A program made the position numbers and the translations under genes. 17,953 nt of DNA from contig CAUGMN010000056.1 in assembly GCA_959600635.1 (NCBI GenBank), forward strand, positions 1 through 17,953. The letters run 5' to 3'. The notes beneath the pieces are model-generated. The model ran no database searches. It was not told where the DNA came from and saw only the letters and a list, made by a program, of their open reading frames with translations. This DNA is from QAMX01 sp003149835 (GTDB taxonomy: Bacteria > Bacillota > Clostridia > Oscillospirales > QAMX01). Below, in pieces: positions 7,609 through 15,720 of this stretch (position 1 is its first letter; each line of letters opens with the position of its first letter).

Positions 7609-8871
7609 ATGCAGACAACCGCCGTCCGCCTGTACGGCAAAGAGGATTTGCGCATGGAGACATTTGAGCTCCCCGCGCACGGCGACGACGAGATTTTGGC
7701 CCGCGTCGTCTCGGATTCGATATGCATGTCGAGCTTCAAGGCGGCCGAGCAGGGGAGCGAGCACAAGCGCGTCCCCGCCGACTGCGCCGAGCACCCGGTC
7801 ATCATCGGCCACGAGTTCTGCGGCGAGCTGATTGCCGTGGGCAAAAAGTGGCAGGACAAATACCGCGCCGGAGACAAGTTCTCCATCCAGCCCGCCATCA
7901 ACTATAAAGGAACGCTCGACGCCCCCGGGTATTCGTACCGGTGGATCGGCGGCGACGCGACCTATATCGTTATCCCCAACGAGGTCATGGAAAACGACTG
8001 CCTGCTCCCATACAGCGGCGAGGCGTTTTTCTACGGGTCTTTGGCCGAGCCGATGAGCTGTATCGTCGGCGCTTTCCACGCCAGCTATCACACGAAATAC
8101 GGCAGCTATGTCCACGAGATGGGCATCCGTGAAAACGGCTGTATGGCGCTGCTCGCCGCGGCCGGCCCGATGGGGATGGGCGCGATCGACTACGCGATTC
8201 ACTGTGACCGCCGCCCGCGCCTGCTCGTCGTCACCGATATTGATTCGGCGCGGCTCGCGCGCGTAGCGGGGCTTTACACGCCGGAAGAGGCGCGGAAAAA
8301 CGGCGTCGAACTGCACTATGTCAATACCGCCGAAAGCCCGGAAGCAGAGGCGGAGATCCTCGCGCTGACCGGCGGCAGGGGCTTTGACGACGTCTTCTGC
8401 TTTGCGCCCGTGCGTCCCGTCGTCGAGATGTCTGACCGGCTGCTCGCCAACGACGGCTGTCTCAATTTCTTCGCCGGCCCGATCGATAAAAAATTCTCGG
8501 CCGAGCTGAATTTCTACAACGTCCACTACGCCGCGACGCATATCGTCGGCACCAGCGGCGGCAACACCTCCGACATGCTCGAATCGCTGGCGATGATGGA
8601 AAAGGGGCTCCTCAACCCCGCCGCCATGGTCACGCACGTCGGCGGGCTCGACGCGGTCGTCGATACGACGCTGCGGCTCCCGAAAATCCCCGGCGGGAAA
8701 AAGCTGATCTATACGCATATCTCCATGCCGCTGACGGCGATTGCCGATTTTGAGCGGCTGGGCGCGGCCGACCCGATGTTTGCCAAGCTGGCCGAGCTCT
8801 GCGCGGCGCACAACGGGCTGTGGAACGCCGAGGCGGAGCGGTTCCTCCTCTCTGTAAAGGCGGTGGACTGA
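7609..8871 (+). CDS. Zinc-dependent medium-chain dehydrogenase, L-sorbose-1-phosphate reductase (SorE)-like
   Basis: This 420-residue protein is a medium-chain dehydrogenase. The N-terminal catalytic domain has C39 in SICMSS and the zinc motif GHEFCGE with H68 and E69. The nucleotide-binding domain has AAAGPMGMGAIDYA followed by VVTDID, whose aspartate suggests preference for NAD(H). The four-cysteine structural zinc lobe of classical alcohol dehydrogenases is not seen. The overall sequence, including the PGYSYRWIGGDATYIV block, matches what I know of proteins annotated L-sorbose-1-phosphate reductase. I prefer the ATG at 7609: the ribosome site GAAAGGA is too close to the ATG at 7600. It lies 29 bp after E1 and one base before the aldolase-SDR gene, so it is co-translated with them. 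In this operon it may reduce or oxidise a ketose 1-phosphate, lactaldehyde or 1,2-propanediol; the real substrate is not known. Confidence 0.85.
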   Translation: MQTTAVRLYGKEDLRMETFELPAHGDDEILARVVSDSICMSSFKAAEQGSEHKRVPADCAEHPVIIGHEFCGELIAVGKKWQDKYRAGDKFSIQPAINYKGTLDAPGYSYRWIGGDATYIVIPNEVMENDCLLPYSGEAFFYGSLAEPMSCIVGAFHASYHTKYGSYVHEMGIRENGCMALLAAAGPMGMGAIDYAIHCDRRPRLLVVTDIDSARLARVAGLYTPEEARKNGVELHYVNTAESPEAEAEILALTGGRGFDDVFCFAPVRPVVEMSDRLLANDGCLNFFAGPIDKKFSAELNFYNVHYAATHIVGTSGGNTSDMLESLAMMEKGLLNPAAMVTHVGGLDAVVDTTLRLPKIPGGKKLIYTHISMPLTAIADFERLGAADPMFAKLAELCAAHNGLWNAEAERFLLSVKAVD

Positions 8872-8872
8872 C

Positions 8873-10828
8873 ATGCTGCTGAACGATATCATTGAGCTTT
8901 CCAACCAATACGGGAGCAATCCCGATCTCGTGCTCGCGGGCGGAGGCAATACCTCGCTCAAAGACAGCGACGCGCTCTACGTCAAGGCGAGCGGCTTCCG
9001 GCTCGCCGACATCACCGCCGAGGGCTTTGTCGCGCTCGACAGAGCGCGGCTGACCGCGATCACCCAAAAGCGCTATCCGGCCGACGAAAAGGCCGCCGAG
9101 GCTGAGGTGCTCGCCGACATGATGGCCGCGCGCCTGCCCGGCAGCAGCGGCCGGCCCAGCGTCGAGGCGCTGCTGCACGCACTCTTCCCGCAGCGGCTCG
9201 TCGTCCACCTGCACCCGGCGATGGTCAACGGCCTGACCTGCGGCGCGGAGGGAGAAGCCGCCGCCAAGCGCCTGTTTGGATCGGACTGCGTCTGGCTCGA
9301 CGAGATCAAGCCCGGCTATACGCTCGCCATGGCCGCCAAGCGCGCGATGGATGCGTATCAGGCGCAAAACGGCAGGGCCGCCGTCATGCTTGTCATGCAG
9401 AACCACGGCATCTTCTTCGCCGCGGAGACAAAGCCTGAAATCGCTGCGCTCATCGAAAAAACGCTGGACCGCGTGCGCGCCGCGGTTTCCGAAACGCCGG
9501 ATACCGCCGACCTGCCGGCCGATGCCGCCGAGGTCGCGCAGCTCGCGCCCGCCGTCCGTTCGCTCGTTGCGGGAGAGGGCTACGCCTGCTTTTTCGCCAA
9601 CGCCGCGCTGCTTGAACAGTCGGCGGCGTGGAAAACGGTCGAGCCCTGCTCGCTGACGCCCGACCACATCGTCTATCTCGGACACGCCTTTTGCTGCGTT
9701 GACCGTTCCGACGATGCAGAGGAGCAGTACCGGCTGATCGCCGGCGCCGTCGAAGCCTTTGAAGCTGCGAACGCCTATCGCCCCAAAATCGTCGCGGTGC
9801 GCGGATTCGGCGCGTTTGCCTGCGCTGCTACGTGGAAGGACGCGCAGACGGTCAAAGCGCTGTTTAACGACTTTTTGAAAATTTACGCCTATGCGCGCAG
9901 CTTTGGCGGCGCGCGCCTGATGTCCGACGCGCTGACGGCCTTTATCCGCAACTGGGAGGTCGAAAGCTACCGCAAGAGCGTCTCTCTCTCCGGCGGCGCG
10001 GCCAAGCGCCTCGCGGGCAAAGTCGCGGTCATGACCGGCGGCGCGCAGGGCTTTGGCGCGGGTCTGGCCGAGGAGCTGTGCAAAAACGGCGCCAGCGTCG
10101 TCATCGCCGATATCAACCGGGCGGGCGCGGAGGCGTTTGCGGAGACGCTCAACGAGCGCTTCGGCGCGGGCAGCGCGCTGGCCGCCGCCTGCGACGTGTC
10201 CGACGAGGCGTCGGTGAAAAAGCTCTGCGACGAGACGTGCGCGCACTTCGGCGGGCTGGACGTGTTTGTCTCCAACGCCGGTATTCTGCGCTCCGGTGGC
10301 TTGGAGGACATGGACTTCAAGACCTTCGAGCTGATGACGCGCGTCAATTACGCCGCCTTTTTCCTCTGCACCAAATACGCCGCGCGCGTCATGCGGCTGG
10401 AAACGCGCTTTGCGCCGGGCAAATCCTGCGATATCATTCAGATCAACTCGAAATCCGGCCTTTCCGGCTCGAACAAGAATTTTGCATACGCCGGCGGCAA
10501 GTTCGGCGGCATCGGACTGGTGCAGTCCTTTGCGCTTGAACTCGTCTCCGCCAACATCAAGGTCAACGCCATCTGCCCGGGCAACTTCCTCGACGGGCCG
10601 CTCTGGACCGATCCGGAGCGCGGCCTTTTTGTGCAGTACCTCCGCGCCGGCAAGGTGCCCGGCGCGAAGACGGTCGAGGACGTCCGGCGCGCCTATGAGG
10701 CGAAAGTGCCGATGAACCGCGGCTGCGAGGTCGCCGACGTGGCCACGGCGCTGCTGTACGCCATCGAGCAGAAATACGAAACCGGTCAGGCGATCCCCGT
10801 CACAGGCGGGCAGAACATGCTCAAATAG
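8873..10828 (+). CDS. Class II aldolase / short-chain dehydrogenase fusion, RhaEW type (rhamnulose-1-phosphate aldolase / lactaldehyde dehydrogenase)
   Basis: This 651-residue bifunctional protein starts with a class II aldolase domain (about 1-215). It has AGGGNTSLK near the start, RPSVEALLHALFP, the zinc-binding HLHP with H112 and H114, and QNHGIFFA. A middle region links it to a complete short-chain dehydrogenase domain from about 380. That domain has the Rossmann motif TGGAQGFGAG, SNAGIL, an INSKSG serine and the catalytic YAGGK with Y539 and K543. The architecture matches RhaEW/YuxG proteins, which split L-rhamnulose-1-phosphate to DHAP plus L-lactaldehyde and oxidise the aldehyde to L-lactate with NAD+. 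It is somewhat shorter than YuxG (about 690 residues). Co-location with rhaA and rhaB, and no separate rhaD in the window, supports this role. The start at 8873 overlaps no other gene but is one base after the preceding stop, implying translational coupling. Confidence 0.87.
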   Translation: MLLNDIIELSNQYGSNPDLVLAGGGNTSLKDSDALYVKASGFRLADITAEGFVALDRARLTAITQKRYPADEKAAEAEVLADMMAARLPGSSGRPSVEALLHALFPQRLVVHLHPAMVNGLTCGAEGEAAAKRLFGSDCVWLDEIKPGYTLAMAAKRAMDAYQAQNGRAAVMLVMQNHGIFFAAETKPEIAALIEKTLDRVRAAVSETPDTADLPADAAEVAQLAPAVRSLVAGEGYACFFANAALLEQSAAWKTVEPCSLTPDHIVYLGHAFCCVDRSDDAEEQYRLIAGAVEAFEAANAYRPKIVAVRGFGAFACAATWKDAQTVKALFNDFLKIYAYARSFGGARLMSDALTAFIRNWEVESYRKSVSLSGGAAKRLAGKVAVMTGGAQGFGAGLAEELCKNGASVVIADINRAGAEAFAETLNERFGAGSALAAACDVSDEASVKKLCDETCAHFGGLDVFVSNAGILRSGGLEDMDFKTFELMTRVNYAAFFLCTKYAARVMRLETRFAPGKSCDIIQINSKSGLSGSNKNFAYAGGKFGGIGLVQSFALELVSANIKVNAICPGNFLDGPLWTDPERGLFVQYLRAGKVPGAKTVEDVRRAYEAKVPMNRGCEVADVATALLYAIEQKYETGQAIPVTGGQNMLK

Positions 10829-10908
10829 CGGGAGAACGCTTGAACGGACAGAAACAAAAACGATGCGGAGCGCGGCAAGCGCGTCTCGCCGGAAGGACGG
10901 AACAGACG

Positions 10909-12183
10909 ATGAACGCAGAACAACTGACAGAGCGCCTCAACCACCCCGACCGGGAGGCGCGGCTCTCCGCGCTCCGCGCGCTTGCGGAGCTGGAAGCGGC
11001 GGGCGCGATCCCTGCCGCCGAGCGGTATACGGACGTCAACAATCACATCCATACGTGGTATTCGTTTTCACCCTATTCGCCGACCAAGGCCGCGTGGCTT
11101 GCGCACCGCGCCGGGCTGGCGACGGCCGGCATCATGGATCACGACAGCCTTGCGGGCGCGGCGGAATTTTTGGAAGCGGGGGAGATCCTCGGGCTCGCCG
11201 CCACCAGCGGGGTCGAGCTGCGCGTTTCCTTCCGCGATACGCCGTTTGCGCAAAAGCGCGCCAACAATCCCGACCAGACCGGAAACGCCTACATCGCGCT
11301 GCACGCCGTACCGGAGTGCGGCCGGCCGGTCGTCAACGAATACCTCAAAGGCGTTTCCGCCGCGCGCGGCCGCCGTAACCGCGCCATGCTCGACCGGATA
11401 AACGCCGTCGCCGCGCCGCTCGGGATTTCGCTGGACTATGAAGCCGACGTCCTGCCGCTGTCCAAAAGCGCCGAGGGCGGCAGCGTCACAGAGCGCCATC
11501 TGCTCTTTGCGCTCGCCAACGCCCTGATCGGCCGTTTCGGCCGCGGCGAGGCGCTGATTGAGGCGCTGGAAAAAAAGCTCGGCCTCAATATCAGCGCCAA
11601 GAACCGGACGTGGCTCGGCGAATGCGGCAACGAGGGCTATGCCTACGACGTGCTCGGCGTTCTGAAAGGCGAGCTTGTCTCGCGGATTTATATCGACGCC
11701 GGAGAAGACGAATGCCCTGACGTGCGGACCGTCGTCGCGCTGGCGAAGCGGGCGGGCGCCGTCAGCGCCTACGCCTATTTAGGCGACGTCGGCAGCTCGG
11801 TCACCGGCGACAAACGTCCGCAGACGTTTGAGGACGCTTACCTCGACGAGTTCGTTTCATACCTCAGGCAGCTCGGCTTTAACGCCGTAACCTACATGCC
11901 GTCGCGCAATACGCCGGAGCAGCTCAAACGGCTGAAAGCGCTCTGCGAGGCAAACGATCTCTTTCAGATCAGCGGCGAGGACATCAACTCGCCGCGGCAG
12001 AGCTTTGTCTGTCTCGCCGCCCGCGCGCCGGAATTTGCCAACCTGCGAGCCGCGGCCTATGCGCTGATCGGCAGCGAGCGCGCCGCGCGCTGCGACGCGG
12101 AGGAGAGCATGTTTTCAGCCCGCAGCATTGAAAAAACGCCGTCTCTGGCAGCGCGGACCGAGGCGTTCGCCGCCCGCGCGTGA
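10909..12183 (+). CDS. PHP-domain metal-dependent phosphoesterase
   Basis: This 424-residue protein has a helical N-terminus (1-40) followed by a PHP domain. Its first metal motif is NNHIHTWYSFSP with H46 and H48, its second is IMDHDS with D77, H78 and D79, and a metal-binding glutamate is probably E103 in TSGVELRV. A late GEDINSPRQSF motif probably closes the metal site. PHP domains are trinuclear metal phosphoesterases; relatives include histidinol phosphatase and the YciV nucleotide phosphatase. I prefer the ATG at 10909, which follows GGAAGGA with 11-bp spacing; a TTG at 10840 would add 23 unconserved residues. It lies between the aldolase-SDR and rhamnulokinase genes on the same strand, so it is probably part of the rhamnose operon. 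The substrate is unknown; a phosphorylated sugar intermediate is a reasonable guess. Confidence 0.8.
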   Translation: MNAEQLTERLNHPDREARLSALRALAELEAAGAIPAAERYTDVNNHIHTWYSFSPYSPTKAAWLAHRAGLATAGIMDHDSLAGAAEFLEAGEILGLAATSGVELRVSFRDTPFAQKRANNPDQTGNAYIALHAVPECGRPVVNEYLKGVSAARGRRNRAMLDRINAVAAPLGISLDYEADVLPLSKSAEGGSVTERHLLFALANALIGRFGRGEALIEALEKKLGLNISAKNRTWLGECGNEGYAYDVLGVLKGELVSRIYIDAGEDECPDVRTVVALAKRAGAVSAYAYLGDVGSSVTGDKRPQTFEDAYLDEFVSYLRQLGFNAVTYMPSRNTPEQLKRLKALCEANDLFQISGEDINSPRQSFVCLAARAPEFANLRAAAYALIGSERAARCDAEESMFSARSIEKTPSLAARTEAFAARA

Positions 12184-12392
12184 TGCGGGGGAAAGCCGAA
12201 ACCCATATACGGCGCCTGCCGGAAGAGACGGCTTTATAGGAAAAGGATTCGATTCTGCGATAACCGGATGGTTTCTCACGCGCGTTTCGATGCGGACAGC
12301 TCGGATGTTTTGCCCATGCAAGGCCGCAACTTTCAAAAGAAACCAGCCGATAGTTCATAACGATCAACCCCAAAAAGAAAGGCGGTCAACAG
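12184..12392 (+). other. 209-bp spacer upstream of rhaB
   Basis: This non-coding gap contains two short inverted repeats sharing GCCG/CGGC arms (about 12195-12233) but no T-tract. I see no convincing -35/-10 pair. The rhaB ribosome site AAAGGCGG lies just before its ATG. Open frames crossing this stretch have no ribosome site and no recognisable family. Confidence 0.3.
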
Positions 12393-13880
12393 ATGAACAA
12401 ACGCTTTTTGACGTTCGACTTCGGCGCGTCGAGCGGGCGCGGTATTCTTGCCGACTATGACGGACAGCGGCTTTCCGTCCGCGAGATCCACCGCTTTGTC
12501 AACGAGCCGGTCAACGCCTTCGGCCACTATTACTGGGATCTGCTGCGCCTGTTTTCCGAGATGAAGACAGGTCTTCTGAAACTGCGGCGGGAGGGGATAA
12601 CGGACATCGCCTCCATGGGCGTCGACACGTGGGGCGTGGATTTTGCCCTGCTCGACGCCTATGACAAGCCGCTCGGCAACCCGCTTTACTACCGGGACAG
12701 CTTTACCGACGGGGAGATGGAGGCCGTCTATTCGCTCATCCCCAAGCGGGAGCTGTACGAGCGCACCGGCATCCAGTTTATGAAGTTCAACACCATTTTC
12801 CAGTTGAGCGCGCTCCGGCGGCGTTATCCGGCCATGCTGGACGCGGCGAAAACGATGCTGCTGATGCCCGATCTGCTGAACTTTATGCTGACGGGTGTGA
12901 AATCGGCCGAATACTCCATGGCCTCGACGACGCAGCTCTTAGACGTGCGCGCGCAGAGCTGGGACACGGAAATCCTTAAACGTCTCGGCCTGCCGGAGCG
13001 AATCTTCCTGCCGGTGATCCGCCCGGGTCAGATCCTCGGCGAGACGACCGAGGCCATCCGCGACGAAACCGGAATGAAGCTGCCTGTCGCCGCCGTCTGC
13101 GGGCATGACACGGGCAGCGCGGTGCTGGCAATCCCCATGGAACGCGGCGAGCGCTGCGCCTATATCTCCTGCGGGACATGGAGCCTGCTCGGCGTCGAGC
13201 TGGACGCTCCGCGCACCGACGACGCGGCCTACGCGATCGAGTATACCAACGAGGGCGGCTTCGGCGGCACCATCCGCTTCCTGAAAAACATCATGGGCCT
13301 TTGGATCTATCAGGAGGTCAAGCGCGAGCTGGAAAAGGGGACCGGCAGCATCGACTACGCCGTGCTCGACGCGGAGGTCGCGGCCGCGCCCGCCTTTGCG
13401 CGCTTTATCGACCCCGACGCCGCGGCGTTTTTTGAAAAGGGCAATATGATCGGCAAAATCCGCGACTACTGTACGGCGACGGGGCAGAGCGCGCCGGAGA
13501 CGCGCGGCGAGATCTTCCGTTGCGTGCTGGAAAGCCTGGCGATGAAGTACCGCTATGCCGTCGAACAGCTTGAAGCCATGCTCGGCTATGCGCTGCCGGT
13601 GATCCGCGTCGTCGGCGGCGGCTGCAAGGACAAGCTGCTGATGGACTACACGGCGCGCGCCACAGGGCGGCGCGTGCTGGCGGGGCCGGTCGAGGCCACC
13701 GCCATCGGCAACATCTGCGCGCAGCTCATCGCGACCGGCGAGGTCGCCGACGTCTGGCAGGCGCGTTCGCTTGTCTCCGCGTCGTTCGGCGTCGAGGACT
13801 ATACGGTTTCCGACCGCGCCGAATGGGATGAACAGTATAGGCGTTTCCTAAACCTGATTGAAAAGAAAACGGAGGAATAA
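12393..13880 (+). CDS. rhaB: L-rhamnulokinase
   Basis: This 495-residue FGGY-family kinase phosphorylates L-rhamnulose at C1 with ATP. The N-terminal ATPase motif is FDFGASSGRG. GVDTWGVDFALLD at about 74-86 is a hallmark of rhamnulokinases. The catalytic base region AVCGHDTGSAV carries D239, equivalent to D237 of E. coli RhaB. The second ATPase domain has SCGTWSLLG and RVVGGGCKD. Length agrees with the family (about 480-490). The ATG at 12393 begins directly at the family start and has AAAGGCGG upstream. Only 4 bp separate its stop from rhaA, so the two genes are translationally coupled. Function is firm. Confidence 0.97.
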   Translation: MNKRFLTFDFGASSGRGILADYDGQRLSVREIHRFVNEPVNAFGHYYWDLLRLFSEMKTGLLKLRREGITDIASMGVDTWGVDFALLDAYDKPLGNPLYYRDSFTDGEMEAVYSLIPKRELYERTGIQFMKFNTIFQLSALRRRYPAMLDAAKTMLLMPDLLNFMLTGVKSAEYSMASTTQLLDVRAQSWDTEILKRLGLPERIFLPVIRPGQILGETTEAIRDETGMKLPVAAVCGHDTGSAVLAIPMERGERCAYISCGTWSLLGVELDAPRTDDAAYAIEYTNEGGFGGTIRFLKNIMGLWIYQEVKRELEKGTGSIDYAVLDAEVAAAPAFARFIDPDAAAFFEKGNMIGKIRDYCTATGQSAPETRGEIFRCVLESLAMKYRYAVEQLEAMLGYALPVIRVVGGGCKDKLLMDYTARATGRRVLAGPVEATAIGNICAQLIATGEVADVWQARSLVSASFGVEDYTVSDRAEWDEQYRRFLNLIEKKTEE

Positions 13881-13884
13881 ATCA

Positions 13885-15135
13885 ATGGATACGATGAAAC
13901 GGTATGAACTCGCGCGCGAGCAGTTCGCCGCTTACGGCGTCGATACCGACGCGGCGATCGACAAGGCGCTGGCAGTTCCGATTTCGCTGCACTGCTGGCA
14001 GGGCGACGACGTCACCGGCTTTGAAAACCCGGGCGCGGCGCTGACCGGCGGCATCCAAACCACCGGCAACTATCCCGGCAAAGCGCGTACGCCCGACGAG
14101 CTGCGCGCGGATATCGAAAAGGTGCTCTCGTTCATGCCGGGCGAGACGAAGGTTTCGCTCCACGCCACCTATCTCGACACCGACGCGCCCGTCCCGCGCG
14201 ACCAGATCGGTCCCGAACACTTTGCGCGCTGGATCGACTGGGCCAACGGCCTGAAAATCGGTCTGGACTTCAACGAGACCTTCTTCTCGCACCCGCTTTC
14301 CGGCGACTTCTCGCTGTCGAGCGCCGACCCCGCCGTCCGCGCTTTCTGGATTGAGCACGCCAAGTGCTGCCGCCGCATCGGCGAGGCCTTCGGCAAGCAG
14401 ACCGGCAAGACCTGTGTCACCAACCTCTGGATTCATGACGGCTGCAAAGAGGTGCCTGTCGACCGCTTCGCGCCGAGAAAGCGCCTTGAAGAGTCGCTCG
14501 ACGAGGTTTTCTCGTTTGAAACCAACCCCGCATGGAACCGCGACACGCTGGAAAGCAAGCTGTTCGGCATCGGCAGCGAGAGCTACGTCGTCGGCAGCCA
14601 TGAGTTTTACATGGGCTACTGCGCGACGCGCAAGAGGATGGCGACGCTCGACACCGGCCATTTCCACCCGACCGAGCTGGTCTCCAACAAGATCTCGGCG
14701 ATGCTGCTGTTCCTGCCCGAGCTGATGCTGCACGTCTCGCGCCCGGTCCGCTGGGACAGCGACCATGTCGTCATCATGGACGACGAACTCATGGCGATCA
14801 TGCAGGAGATCGTCCGCAACGGCATTGAAGACCGCGTTCACATCGGCCTCGACTATTTTGACGCTTCGATCAACCGCATCGCGGCGTGGACGGTGGGCGC
14901 GCGCAACGCGCGCAAAGCGCTGCTCCGCGCCTATCTGGAACCGGCGGCTATGCTCAAACAGTGCGAGGCGAACGGCGACAACACCTCGGTGCTGGCGCTG
15001 AGCGAGGAGCTGAAAAGCCTGCCGTGGGGGATTGTCTGGGATTATCTCTGCGAAAAGACCGGCAAATACGCCGGCCGGACCTGGCTCGACGAAACCAAAA
15101 AATACGAAGCTGAGGTCACCTCAAAGCGCGGATAA
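13885..15135 (+). CDS. rhaA: L-rhamnose isomerase
   Basis: This 416-residue enzyme converts L-rhamnose to L-rhamnulose and uses Mn2+ or similar metals. Metal and catalytic positions match E. coli RhaA with a constant offset of 11: D256 and H259 in LDTGHFHPTE, H283 in LMLHVSRP, D291 and D293 in WDSDHV, and an aspartate in GLDYFDAS. NLWIHDGCKE and NPAWNRDTLESKLFGIGSES are further family blocks. The ATG at 13885 has GGAGG (13871-13875) at 9-bp spacing; an earlier ATG at 13858 lies within rhaB and is rejected. It is the enzyme that defines this operon as rhamnose-catabolic. Confidence 0.98.
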   Translation: MDTMKRYELAREQFAAYGVDTDAAIDKALAVPISLHCWQGDDVTGFENPGAALTGGIQTTGNYPGKARTPDELRADIEKVLSFMPGETKVSLHATYLDTDAPVPRDQIGPEHFARWIDWANGLKIGLDFNETFFSHPLSGDFSLSSADPAVRAFWIEHAKCCRRIGEAFGKQTGKTCVTNLWIHDGCKEVPVDRFAPRKRLEESLDEVFSFETNPAWNRDTLESKLFGIGSESYVVGSHEFYMGYCATRKRMATLDTGHFHPTELVSNKISAMLLFLPELMLHVSRPVRWDSDHVVIMDDELMAIMQEIVRNGIEDRVHIGLDYFDASINRIAAWTVGARNARKALLRAYLEPAAMLKQCEANGDNTSVLALSEELKSLPWGIVWDYLCEKTGKYAGRTWLDETKKYEAEVTSKRG

Positions 15136-15317
15136 AGGCTTTTGCTCAGGGGGCGGATGCCGCGAAGCGGCATGATCCGGTCTGAACGCCGGCATAACCG
15201 GCCATTCCGGCTTTGCTCAGACGTCCTGCGAAGATCAGCGCTTGACTTGAACATTGCCGGTATCTTAGAAAAACGATTCTGCACATTGAATTCATTTTTA
15301 TGAAAGAGGGTCATCTG
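15136..15317 (+). other. Structured spacer between rhaA and the ASRT-family gene
   Basis: This 182-bp gap holds several inverted repeats: ATGCCGC-GAA-GCGGCAT (15157-15173), GCCGG/CCGGC (15188-15202), and GTCTGA/TCAGAC (15180-15185 with 15217-15222). GGCTTTTGCTCAG (15137-15149) and GGCTTTGCTCAG (15209-15220) are near-identical direct repeats. No T-tract follows any hairpin, so it is not a clear terminator. A TTGACT at 15242 lacks a good -10 partner. It may be an mRNA stability or processing element within the operon. Confidence 0.4.
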
Positions 15318-15686
15318 ATGACATACGGAAAAACCACCTGGCTGATCGGAGACGGATTTTGGGATTCTCACTCCAACGGCCTCTTTAACAGCCACGAATC
15401 GGTCTGTGTTCTGAACACCTCCGACAAGGACGCCGAGATCACCATGACGCTGTACTTTGAAGACCGCGACGAGATGGGCGGCTTCAAAGCGCAGTGCGGC
15501 GCTAAGAGGACGCACCATATCCGCATGGATAAGCTCAAAGCGACAGACGGCCGCAGCGTCCCGCAGGACGTGCCGTACGCGATGCTCGTCGAGAGCAGCG
15601 TGCCGGTCGTCGTCCAGTACAGCCGCCTGATGTCGTCGCAGCCGGAGCTGGGTCTGATGACGACGATCGCCTATCCTGTCGAATAA
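15318..15686 (+). CDS. ASRT-family (Anabaena sensory rhodopsin transducer-like) protein
   Basis: This 122-residue soluble protein matches, in length and motif order, the Anabaena sensory rhodopsin transducer as I remember it. Shared blocks are TTWLIGDGF near the start, HESVCVLNTSDKDAEITMTLYF (about 30-51), KRTHHIRMDKL, VPQDVPYAMLVESSVPVVVQYSRL, and the C-terminal TTIAYPV. Family members are small beta-sandwich proteins that form oligomers. Comparative genomics has placed the family among predicted small-molecule (carbohydrate) binding domains. No rhodopsin is encoded here, so light sensing is unlikely. Its position downstream of rhaA suggests binding of a sugar or pathway intermediate. I chose the ATG at 15318, with AGAGGG at 8-bp spacing; the ATG at 15300 lacks a ribosome site. 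It is followed 34 bp later by a membrane protein gene. Confidence 0.82.
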   Translation: MTYGKTTWLIGDGFWDSHSNGLFNSHESVCVLNTSDKDAEITMTLYFEDRDEMGGFKAQCGAKRTHHIRMDKLKATDGRSVPQDVPYAMLVESSVPVVVQYSRLMSSQPELGLMTTIAYPVE

Positions 15687-15720
15687 TGGCGGCGCAGCCG
15701 CCGCAGAGGAGGGAACCACG

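Noticed and set aside
7534..8961. Long minus-strand open frame (475 codons) opposite the SorE-like dehydrogenase
   Set aside because: It mirrors the coding strand of a clear dehydrogenase, shows no recognisable domain and crosses gene boundaries.
8630..10246. Long minus-strand open frame (538 codons) opposite the aldolase-SDR gene
   Set aside because: Arg/Ala-rich shadow of a high-GC gene; no motifs, and it spans into the preceding gene.
15242..15270. Possible promoter before the ASRT-family gene (TTGACT)
   Set aside because: No acceptable -10 hexamer at 16-18 bp; the best candidate is TTAGAA.
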